Shown here: piece by piece, positions 1-6,396 of the stretch
How positions within the stretch are numbered: the stretch's first letter is position 1
Layout: the number at the start of each line of letters is the position of its first letter
Origin: Cloacimonetes bacterium TCS62
Lineage (GTDB): Bacteria; Cloacimonadota; Cloacimonadia; Cloacimonadales; TCS61
Assembly: GCA_001577185.1 (NCBI GenBank)
Contig: LSCM01000044.1
Location: forward strand, 1-8,160
Direction: 5' to 3'
DNA length: 8,160 nt
Position numbers and translations under genes: made by a program
The notes under the pieces: generated by a model
What the model was told of the DNA's origin: nothing
Databases searched by the model: none
What the model saw: the letters and a program-made list of their open reading frames with translations, nothing else

Positions 1-415
1 CATAAGCAGGTTTCTTAGAATCAGGACCAGTATGACCAAAACCTGACGATGCTGCATAAATTAGTCTTGGATTTATTTTTTTAAGCACATCATAACCAAC
101 ACCTAATTTTTCCATAGTACCTGGTCGATAATTTTCTACCAGAATATCAAATTGTTTAACCAAATCTTTGAGAATTTGTTTTCCCTCATTAGTTTTAAGA
201 TTTAGAGTTATACTCTTTTTTTCTCTATTTAAGTTTAGGAAATATAGTCCCTGTTCATTTTTAAAAGGTCCGTATTGGCGAGCATCATCACCATAATGTG
301 GTATTTCAACTTTCACAACTTCTGCTCCCAGATCACTTAAGATCATAGTGCAAAAAGGACCTGCTAATGCTCGAGTGAGATCGAGAATTTTAATTCCAGT
401 GAGTGGTTTTGCCAT
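1..415 (-). CDS. Class III CoA-transferase (CaiB/BaiF family), N-terminal part
   Basis: About 138 codons are visible before the gene leaves the left edge; the family is usually around 400 residues. The start reads MAKPLTGIKILDLTRALAGP, the classic CaiB/BaiF opening, then LSDLGAEVVKVE, the LNLKTNEGK region, VENYRPGTMEKLG and finally SGFGHTGPDSKKPAY, all in the usual order. These enzymes move CoA between carboxylic acids; known members act on formate/oxalate, carnitine, bile acids, succinate and aromatic acids. The catalytic aspartate lies beyond the visible part, so activity cannot be confirmed here. The gene follows the Mo subunit stop with no intervening base and has its own good ribosome binding site, so it belongs to the same transcript. 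It probably activates the acid left after ring opening or carbamoyl removal, but the donor and acceptor are unknown. Confidence 0.93.
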   Translation of the reverse strand, partial: MAKPLTGIKILDLTRALAGPFCTMILSDLGAEVVKVEIPHYGDDARQYGPFKNEQGLYFLNLNREKKSITLNLKTNEGKQILKDLVKQFDILVENYRPGTMEKLGVGYDVLKKINPRLIYAASSGFGHTGPDSKKPAY

Positions 416-2758
416 TTATTTCTCCTTTTTCAAATATGTTAGAGCTATTTTTTCTTTTGTGATAGGCATCGATTTTATTCTAATACCTAATGCATCATCA
501 ACTGCATTCGCTATCATAGGGGCTGCAGGTATCATAGTATGTTCACCAACACCACGAGCACCAAATGGTCCATCTGGTTGTGGAACTTCAACAATTATCG
601 GAACTATTTCATCCGGTACGTCTTTTGCCGTAGGGATTTTATAATCCGTAAAATTAGGATTTAGCATCTTACCTTTATCATCAAATCTCATATCTTCATA
701 AAGAACTGTTGCTAATCCTTGAAGTAAACCACCTGTTATTTGTCCATTTACTAAAGATGGATTGATCGCTTTACCTACATCAATAGCTTCAACTGCTTTT
801 TCTATATGTATTTCACCAGTATCTTTATCGACTTCTAAAGAAATAGCAGCAGCTCCAACAGTATAATGCACGTTGGGATGTCCACCTTGGCTTGTTTCTG
901 GATCGCTGTTTGCTGAAGTATATTCTGGCATAAATAATCCATGACCCATGATAGGTCCACCCTTAAAAGTGCTATCTTCTGCTTGAATTCCATTAATAAC
1001 AAAGTCTTTCAGTGGCAGTTCAAAATTTTTTTTAGTTTTACATTTTACTTTTTCATCTTCTAAATACAGCATATCCTTAGATAGATACAGAGTTCTTGAA
1101 ACTACATCAAAGATCTGGTTACGAGCATTTATTGCCGCTTTCCGAACTGCATTTCCACAGGACCATGTAACATGAGAAGCAACTGTTTGCCATTCATAAG
1201 GATTTCTATCCGTATCGGGATTTTCAGTACGGATCTTTGAGAGAGGTACTTTTAATATTTCAGCTGCGATTTGAGCCATAACAGTAAGATAACCTTGGCC
1301 CATATCCATTCCAGAAACTAAGATATTAATACTACCATCTTCACTAAATTTTAAAAAAGCTGCTGAAGAAGCATTTGGTGGCATTGCAGGCGCTTTCCAA
1401 ATGAGAGAAAATCCCTTTCCAACTTTTGTGTTAATATCTTTGGTTTTATGCTTTTCTTTCCACTTGATCTTTTCTGCAACCTTATCAATGCATTCCAATA
1501 GACCATTAGGATTCATAGCTACACCATAAGCTAATGTATCGTTTTCCCTTATAGCATTCTTTTTTCGAATTTCTACCGGATCAATATTTAACTCGTTCGC
1601 AATTCTATTTATATGAGATTCTAAGCCGAACATGAATTCAGAATACCCAAAACCTCTGTAAGCACCGCAGGGAGGTAGATTTGTGTATAGACAAACAGAA
1701 TCTATTGAAATGTTTTTAAATCTATAAGGTCCAATGGCAGAAAGACCTACAGCATTAACAACATTAGCTCCATATTCAGCAGAAGCTCCAGTATCCCAGT
1801 AAAGTCTATGATCTATTGCTGTAAACGTTCCGTCTTTTTTGGCTCCGATCTTTATCTTCGCTAGTAATCCCTGTCGTTGAGAAGTATTATAAAATTCTTG
1901 TTCTCTTGACCACAAAATTTTTATAGGTTTTCCTTTTACTTTTGTTGCAAGAGCAGCAGCAAGAATTTCCATAGATACACCTGCTTTTCCACCGAAACCA
2001 CCACCGATTGGGGGAGCAATTACTCGAATATCTTTATGACTGAAACCTAGAGGAGCTAGCGATTCAGCAAATAGATTTCTTTGAGTATGAGGTGATTGCG
2101 ATGATGCCCAAATCGTCAATCTATCAGAAAGATCACATAATCCTACAGCAGCATGATTTTCCAGAGGACAATGTGAATAGCGTGGAACACTATAATTATC
2201 TTCTAGAATGAAATCAGCATCATCAAATCCTTTTTTTACATCACCACGTCTTGTTTTACGCCAATGAGCGATATTTGTATTTGCTTGAGGAAAAAACCAA
2301 GGTACATGTTCATAATTCCCAAGATTGGGATGAATAATTGTTGCATCATCCTTGAAAGCTTCCATCTGATCAAATATAGCAGGAAGAGGCTCATATTTTA
2401 CTTTTACAAGTTTTGCGGCTTTTTGTGCAGTTTTTTCATCTCTAGCAACAACTGCAGCTATCTGTTGCCCTACATAATTTACTGTATCCATAGCAAAGAT
2501 AAACCTATCTTTCATATATAAACCAAACTTAAAGGGGAAATCTTTACCAGTATAAATACCTACAACACCCGAAACTTTTTCAGCTTCTGAAGTATCTATA
2601 TTTACAATTTTTGCATGCGCTTCTGTACTTTCGACTATTGCAGCATAATGTAGATTTGGTCCATATTCAATATCTTCAGTGTATTTTGTAGCACCGGATA
2701 TCTTTTCCTTACCGTCAATTCTAACAGAAGGTTTGCCGACATATTTTAGATCATTCAT
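416..2758 (-). CDS. Molybdenum hydroxylase molybdopterin-binding catalytic subunit (xanthine dehydrogenase family, substrate unknown)
   Basis: This 780-residue large subunit would bind molybdopterin cytosine dinucleotide or a related cofactor and hydroxylate a carbon next to nitrogen in a heterocycle or an aldehyde. Key motifs in order are HCPLENHAAVG (196-206), IGGGFGGK (251-258), AYRGFG (366-371), GMDMGQG (483-489), DVGKAINP (660-667) and GARGVGE (733-739), where E739 corresponds to the catalytic base. By eye alignment to bovine xanthine oxidase, the purine-binding Glu802 falls on A259 and Arg880 on about A336, so neither side chain is kept. The CO dehydrogenase loop with its essential cysteine is also absent, because AYRGFG replaces it. 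Length is normal for this type of subunit. The start overlaps the Fe-S gene by eight bases, and the TAA stop abuts the next ATG. Family certain; substrate unknown. Confidence 0.95.
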   Translation of the reverse strand: MNDLKYVGKPSVRIDGKEKISGATKYTEDIEYGPNLHYAAIVESTEAHAKIVNIDTSEAEKVSGVVGIYTGKDFPFKFGLYMKDRFIFAMDTVNYVGQQIAAVVARDEKTAQKAAKLVKVKYEPLPAIFDQMEAFKDDATIIHPNLGNYEHVPWFFPQANTNIAHWRKTRRGDVKKGFDDADFILEDNYSVPRYSHCPLENHAAVGLCDLSDRLTIWASSQSPHTQRNLFAESLAPLGFSHKDIRVIAPPIGGGFGGKAGVSMEILAAALATKVKGKPIKILWSREQEFYNTSQRQGLLAKIKIGAKKDGTFTAIDHRLYWDTGASAEYGANVVNAVGLSAIGPYRFKNISIDSVCLYTNLPPCGAYRGFGYSEFMFGLESHINRIANELNIDPVEIRKKNAIRENDTLAYGVAMNPNGLLECIDKVAEKIKWKEKHKTKDINTKVGKGFSLIWKAPAMPPNASSAAFLKFSEDGSINILVSGMDMGQGYLTVMAQIAAEILKVPLSKIRTENPDTDRNPYEWQTVASHVTWSCGNAVRKAAINARNQIFDVVSRTLYLSKDMLYLEDEKVKCKTKKNFELPLKDFVINGIQAEDSTFKGGPIMGHGLFMPEYTSANSDPETSQGGHPNVHYTVGAAAISLEVDKDTGEIHIEKAVEAIDVGKAINPSLVNGQITGGLLQGLATVLYEDMRFDDKGKMLNPNFTDYKIPTAKDVPDEIVPIIVEVPQPDGPFGARGVGEHTMIPAAPMIANAVDDALGIRIKSMPITKEKIALTYLKKEK
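421..427 (-). promoter_or_regulatory. Ribosome binding site of the CoA-transferase inside the Mo subunit gene
   Basis: The minus strand reads AAGGAGA five bases before the ATG at 415, within the final codons of the Mo subunit gene. It supports the ATG that directly follows the TAA stop (TAAATG). Confidence 0.8.
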
Positions 2759-3218
2759 GACTATCCTCCTTAACCGATTCTTTAACAGCCTCGAGGATTG
2801 GTAGATAACCTGAACAGCGACATAAGTTTCCAGATAAAGCTTCTTTGATCTCTTCTAAATTTGGATTAGAATTATTTTCCAAAAGTTCTGTCGCAGATAT
2901 AATTATACCTGGAGCACAATATCCACACTGAAATGCATTCATATCTAGCATAGCATTTTGAACTTGTGTTAAACCATTTTGTGATATACCTTCTACAGTA
3001 ACTATCTTTTGACTATCCGTTTCCATTGCTAAAACTAGACAGCTTCTTACACTTCTACCATTTAATAATACAGCGCAAGCTCCACAATCACCACGATCAC
3101 AACCACATTTTGGACTGGTTATGCCCAACTTATTTCGAAGAACACTTAAAAGAGTTTCTTCAGGTTCTACGTGTACAACACGCGTCTCACCATTTAAATT
3201 AATCGATATTTTTTTCAT
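2751..3218 (-). CDS. Molybdenum hydroxylase [2Fe-2S] subunit (CoxS/XdhC-type)
   Basis: This 155-residue protein is the small iron-sulfur subunit that carries electrons from the molybdenum site to FAD. The N-terminal plant-ferredoxin-like domain holds C40, C45, C48 and C60 in a CGCDRGDCGAC context. The C-terminal helical domain holds the second cluster with C98, C101, C133 and C135 in FQCGYC and NLCRCSGY. All eight ligands are present, and the length is typical for separate Fe-S subunits. One additional cysteine, C38, sits beside the first cluster. The start overlaps the FAD gene by four bases (ATGA). Its Shine-Dalgarno, AAAGGTGG at 3225-3232, is weaker than others in the operon, in keeping with translational coupling. 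The 3' end overlaps the Mo subunit gene by eight bases. Confidence 0.96.
   Translation of the reverse strand: MKKISINLNGETRVVHVEPEETLLSVLRNKLGITSPKCGCDRGDCGACAVLLNGRSVRSCLVLAMETDSQKIVTVEGISQNGLTQVQNAMLDMNAFQCGYCAPGIIISATELLENNSNPNLEEIKEALSGNLCRCSGYLPILEAVKESVKEDSHE
2764..2771 (-). promoter_or_regulatory. Ribosome binding site of the Mo subunit inside the Fe-S gene
   Basis: The minus strand reads AAGGAGGA five bases before the ATG at 2758, within the last codons of the [2Fe-2S] subunit. It supports this start and coupled translation of the small and large subunits. Confidence 0.8.
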
Positions 3219-4078
3219 GATTTACCACCTTTCGCTCTAGCAATAGATTTTTTCAGACCTCGTTCGAACATTACTTTCATCATATGGGACCTGTATTCAG
3301 CGGAAGATCGAATATCGGAAATTGGAAAAATTTCTTCGGTAATAATTTTTTTAGCTTTAGTTACCACTTCGTTAGATATCTCTTTACCGTTTAAGAAATC
3401 TTCTAATTTTTTCATACGTTTGGGAATCGGTCCAACAGCACAATGTGCGATTCGGTACTTATTTGTATCATATACCATAATGCCTATTCCTGCTTGCGCA
3501 AGATCTTCTCCTTTGTAACGTCCTAATTTTTCATAAACACCAGTATGTTTGATAACTGGAATTTTGATTCCCAAAACAAGTTCATCAGGTTTCAGAGTTG
3601 TTTTTTTAGGTCCGGTAAACCAATCATGAATAGAAATTGATCGCTTTGAGGATTTGTTTTGTGTAAGTACATACGAATCATACACTAGCAATGCTGGTGC
3701 AGAATCTAAGCTGGGAACAGCTGAACATATGTTTCCAACAACTGTAGCTCTATTTCTAATTCCGATCGATGCCACGCTTTCACTAGCTTGATACAATATT
3801 GGTAATTTTTCCTTGATATTTTTTGACTCGATAATATCAGTAAAAGTTACACCAGCGCCTATAGTTATATAATCATCAGAAATTTCAATTTTATTCAAAT
3901 CGGAAAGACCTTTTATATCAATTATCAACTTAGGTTGGAGAATATCTTCTTTAAGATAAACAACAAGATCCGTTCCTCCAGCTAATATCTTTGCTTTCTC
4001 ATGATGAGAAGAGAGCAGTGAAAGAGCCACGTCCAATTCTTTAGGCTTTTTATATTCAAAATCATTTAAAATAGCCAT
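3215..4078 (-). CDS. Molybdenum hydroxylase FAD-binding subunit (CoxM/XdhB-type)
   Basis: This 287-residue protein is the medium, FAD-binding subunit of a xanthine dehydrogenase-family molybdenum hydroxylase. It would pass electrons from the iron-sulfur subunit to an external acceptor such as NAD. FAD-binding motifs are ILAGGTDL (31-38), TIGAG (72-76), and IRNRATVVGN (107-116) followed by SLDSAPALLV (123-132). The usual TIGGN or TVGGN loop reads TVVGN here, a small deviation. The length is close to that of CO dehydrogenase and nicotine dehydrogenase medium subunits. There is no cysteine-rich insertion, so it lacks the extra [4Fe-4S] cluster of 4-hydroxybenzoyl-CoA reductase. AAGGAG at 4084-4089 lies five bases before the ATG. 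The stop overlaps the next start as ATGA. It is first in the FAD, Fe-S, Mo order seen in coxMSL-type operons. Confidence 0.93.
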   Translation of the reverse strand: MAILNDFEYKKPKELDVALSLLSSHHEKAKILAGGTDLVVYLKEDILQPKLIIDIKGLSDLNKIEISDDYITIGAGVTFTDIIESKNIKEKLPILYQASESVASIGIRNRATVVGNICSAVPSLDSAPALLVYDSYVLTQNKSSKRSISIHDWFTGPKKTTLKPDELVLGIKIPVIKHTGVYEKLGRYKGEDLAQAGIGIMVYDTNKYRIAHCAVGPIPKRMKKLEDFLNGKEISNEVVTKAKKIITEEIFPISDIRSSAEYRSHMMKVMFERGLKKSIARAKGGKS

Positions 4079-4104
4079 ATTTACTCCTTAAATTCATTTC
4101 ACTT

Positions 4105-4136
4105 AAAGAAAAGCTCCCTACATTTTGTAGAGAGCT
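4105..4136 (-). terminator. Intra-operon hairpin with U-rich tail (terminator or attenuator)
   Basis: Positions 4112-4136 form an 11-base-pair inverted repeat around a three-base loop. In minus-strand RNA the arms are AGCUCUCUACA and UGUAGGGAGCU, with a single U-G wobble, and the 3' arm runs straight into UUUCUUU, so a rho-independent terminator is plausible on this strand. On the plus strand the wobble becomes a C-A mismatch and the following run is less T-rich, so the signal favours minus-strand transcripts. It starts eight bases after the hydrolase stop codon and lies about 25 bases upstream of the next gene's ribosome binding site at 4084-4089. It could lower or condition expression of the Mo hydroxylase genes, or act as an RNA-processing or stability element. 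Confidence 0.7.
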
Positions 4137-4144
4137 ATATTTAT

Positions 4145-4957
4145 TTATGTCTCCATCGCAATTATACGGCACATTGATGATTCTAATTCTATACCACGCA
4201 GTGGGAATAATCCGATCCAAACACGTTTGTTATTTACTTTGTTGATCTCTCCACCCAAATTTTCAGCGTGAACCAATCCTTTTGGGAAAAGATTAAGGTG
4301 CATTACTTGATAGAATTCTTCTAATGGGAACATTTCATCCCACGACTTTCCATAATTTTCTTGTAGTTTCTTTTCAGCTGCTTTGAATGGTTTTGGATGC
4401 CAATCTCGGATTATCGTATTCATCGGATGATCTGCACTACCACAATCTACACCGATCCATTTGATTTCCATATCCAAAGCCCATTTGTGAAATTCGGGAC
4501 TTGGACCTGGATGTTTGACGAAATAGCGGATTTCATCAGATTCAGGTTGATCCCATCCATATTTATGATAACCGGTATTAATAATGAGAATATCACCCTT
4601 TTTAATATCTACTTTTTTTGTTAACATTTCAGGTGTATAGAGAGAATAATCTGATACTTCATCTGAAATATCTACGACAACACCTTGACCGATCCAATCT
4701 TCTATAGGGACTTCACCTATTGTTTTTCCGCTTCCAAAGAAATGTATTTGTCCATCGATATGTGTGCCAACATGATTACTTGATTTTATGATCTGCCCGT
4801 TTGCACCTTGTCCCATATGTGCACCAGCTAATCTTTTAAAATATTGAATTTGTAGTGGCATATAACTTGGCCATGGTGGTGTGTGTACGCTCAATCTTTG
4901 TGTTAAATCATAAACATTTACCTTGTCCATCAATTTTAAAAAGTCTTTTTGTTTCAT
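4145..4957 (-). CDS. Cyclase-family metal-dependent hydrolase (kynurenine formamidase/isatin hydrolase-like)
   Basis: This 270-residue protein belongs to the cyclase family (PF04199), whose characterised members open cyclic amides or hydrolyse formamides using Mn or Zn. The metal motif HVGTHIDGQIHF (62-73) supplies H62, H66, D68 and H72. A GVDCGSADHP segment (169-178) and HAENLGG (230-236), with the conserved glutamate E232, complete the usual active-site set. It is about 60 residues longer than bacterial kynurenine formamidase; much of the excess lies between the DCGSAD motif and the HAENLGG motif. AAGGAG at 4964-4969 lies six bases before the ATG, and the gene begins 15 bases after the DUF1116 stop. 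Neither kynurenine nor tryptophan genes are nearby, so kynurenine formamidase activity is unlikely. Given the adjacent carbamoyltransferase-type trio, the natural job may be opening a cyclic ureide or imide to a ureido acid. That role is inference. Confidence 0.9.
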   Translation of the reverse strand: MKQKDFLKLMDKVNVYDLTQRLSVHTPPWPSYMPLQIQYFKRLAGAHMGQGANGQIIKSSNHVGTHIDGQIHFFGSGKTIGEVPIEDWIGQGVVVDISDEVSDYSLYTPEMLTKKVDIKKGDILIINTGYHKYGWDQPESDEIRYFVKHPGPSPEFHKWALDMEIKWIGVDCGSADHPMNTIIRDWHPKPFKAAEKKLQENYGKSWDEMFPLEEFYQVMHLNLFPKGLVHAENLGGEINKVNNKRVWIGLFPLRGIELESSMCRIIAMET

Positions 4958-4972
4958 AATTAACTCCTTTTT

Positions 4973-6379
4973 TTATTTTTTCAAATTTTTAGCTAAACCA
5001 GTTGCTGCTTTTATGAATGGTTGCATAGGTGCGCTTAACACACCAGCTCCAACTTGTCCTATACCGGGATCTTTATGAGCAACTCCGGTATCAATGAAAG
5101 GTAAGATCCCCTTTTTTACAACTTTAGCAACATCTATACCTGTAGGTGTTCCTCGGAAATTTAGATATGGTACTTGATAAATATTGTTTTCTCCATAAGC
5201 AATTTCATACATAGTCATAGTATAATTAACTGCATCTGTAGCAGACCCACCTACAAATTGTACTATAGCTGGTGAAGCGGCTATTGCGAAACCACCTAAA
5301 CCAGCAGTTTCAGTAATCGAACTATCACCAATGTCCGGATTAGCATCATCCTTGGTAAATCCGGAGAAATATAATGCATCAGGAACAAGAGCCTTTCCCA
5401 CGAACCAAGAATCTTTTGTACCCGCAAGTTGTAATCCGAAATCTGTTCCATTTCTCGTCATTGCAATTACTATACTACTGTTTTCAATATTTCTTGCTGC
5501 ATCTAATGTAACTTTTGCAGCCGGCATTGAAAGGTTAAGAAAGAAATGATCATTACCATTAATAAAATTAAGAACTTTTGCAGTAATTTTATTATCTTTA
5601 CAAGTTTCTACAATTGCAGGAGCAATTTCTCTGTAAAATAAAGATGTCCCAGCTCTATTACGATTATGTACTTCATCACCCATATGAAGTGCTTGAGCAA
5701 TAATATTTTTCAGATCGATCTTTTCTTTGAATTCAATTGCTTTTTTCAAGGTGGGATATAGAACTTTTTCCATCCACTTCAGTTTTTCTATAGTTTCAGT
5801 ATCATAAGCTCCATAACGCAGAACTTTGCCAAGGCCTTCATTCATAGTACAATAAGCGTAATTGCCATATTCTTCATTCTTTAGTACAAAAACAGGCATT
5901 GATGCAGAGACTACTCCTGCCATTGGACCTACTGTATCATGCTCATGACAGGGAGAAAATTTAAATTTACCAGAAGAACCTAATTTTTCAGCTTCCTTAA
6001 AATTCTTTGCTTTTCCTTCGTAGATAATTGCACCTATCATAGCTCCTTTCATAGGACCGCTCATACGCTCCCAAGTAAGAGGAGGTCCAGCATGTAAGAG
6101 CAGGTTATCTTTCATTCCCGGAATTACGTTTCTTGCAATATCCAAACCTATGAGATAAGGTTTTCCATTAAGAATTATCTCCAATGCTTTTTCATTAGCT
6201 CTTTCTATTTTGTCTTGATTTTCTTTCAAGGTTTGAAGTACATGTTCATCAAGATCAGCAGGTGGAGTCCAATCTAAACCGGTAACTTCTTGTCCCTGTT
6301 GTTGCAGATCCTTTTCAAAAGAATCTAACCCAATATTTACGGTTTTTACTTTTTTATTAAATAATTTTTTAAATTTCAT
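4973..6379 (-). CDS. DUF1116 (YlbE/AllG-like) protein
   Basis: This 468-residue protein covers the whole DUF1116 family. Signature segments are LLLHAGPPLTWERMSGP (93-109), FSPCHEHDTVGPMAGV (141-156), NEGLGKVLRYGA (180-191), LHMGDEVHNRNRAG (231-244), MTRNGTDFG (307-315), DANPDIGDSSITET (345-358), FRGTPTGID (408-416) and GIGQVGAGV (439-447). The many invariant His, Asp, Glu and Gly residues suggest a catalytic subunit. In E. coli the homologue YlbE is reported as AllG, a component of oxamate carbamoyltransferase with FdrA and YlbF. The N-terminal 50 residues include a VNIGLDSF segment (14-21) and DWTPPAD (36-42), so the chosen start retains the full N-terminal region. GGAGG at 6384-6388 sits four bases before the ATG. 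The hydrophobic stretches are short and glycine-rich, and are not convincing membrane spans. The family is certain; the biochemical role is inferred from homologues and neighbours. Confidence 0.94.
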   Translation of the reverse strand: MKFKKLFNKKVKTVNIGLDSFEKDLQQQGQEVTGLDWTPPADLDEHVLQTLKENQDKIERANEKALEIILNGKPYLIGLDIARNVIPGMKDNLLLHAGPPLTWERMSGPMKGAMIGAIIYEGKAKNFKEAEKLGSSGKFKFSPCHEHDTVGPMAGVVSASMPVFVLKNEEYGNYAYCTMNEGLGKVLRYGAYDTETIEKLKWMEKVLYPTLKKAIEFKEKIDLKNIIAQALHMGDEVHNRNRAGTSLFYREIAPAIVETCKDNKITAKVLNFINGNDHFFLNLSMPAAKVTLDAARNIENSSIVIAMTRNGTDFGLQLAGTKDSWFVGKALVPDALYFSGFTKDDANPDIGDSSITETAGLGGFAIAASPAIVQFVGGSATDAVNYTMTMYEIAYGENNIYQVPYLNFRGTPTGIDVAKVVKKGILPFIDTGVAHKDPGIGQVGAGVLSAPMQPFIKAATGLAKNLKK

Positions 6380-6396
6380 ATAACCTCCAGATTAAT

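Noticed and set aside
348..644. Plus-strand open reading frame opposite the Mo subunit and CoA-transferase junction
   Set aside because: It lies antisense to two strongly supported genes, resembles no known family and shows no convincing ribosome binding site.
416..4078. Aerobic carbon monoxide dehydrogenase (coxMSL), suggested by the FAD, Fe-S, Mo gene order
   Set aside because: The large subunit has AYRGFG in place of the CO dehydrogenase active-site loop that carries the essential cysteine.
3215..4078. 4-hydroxybenzoyl-CoA reductase beta subunit
   Set aside because: The protein is shorter than that subunit and has only two cysteines (C118 and C213), so it lacks the insertion that binds the extra [4Fe-4S] cluster.
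4145..4957. Kynurenine formamidase of tryptophan breakdown
   Set aside because: It is much longer than that enzyme and has no kynureninase or tryptophan dioxygenase gene nearby in this window.
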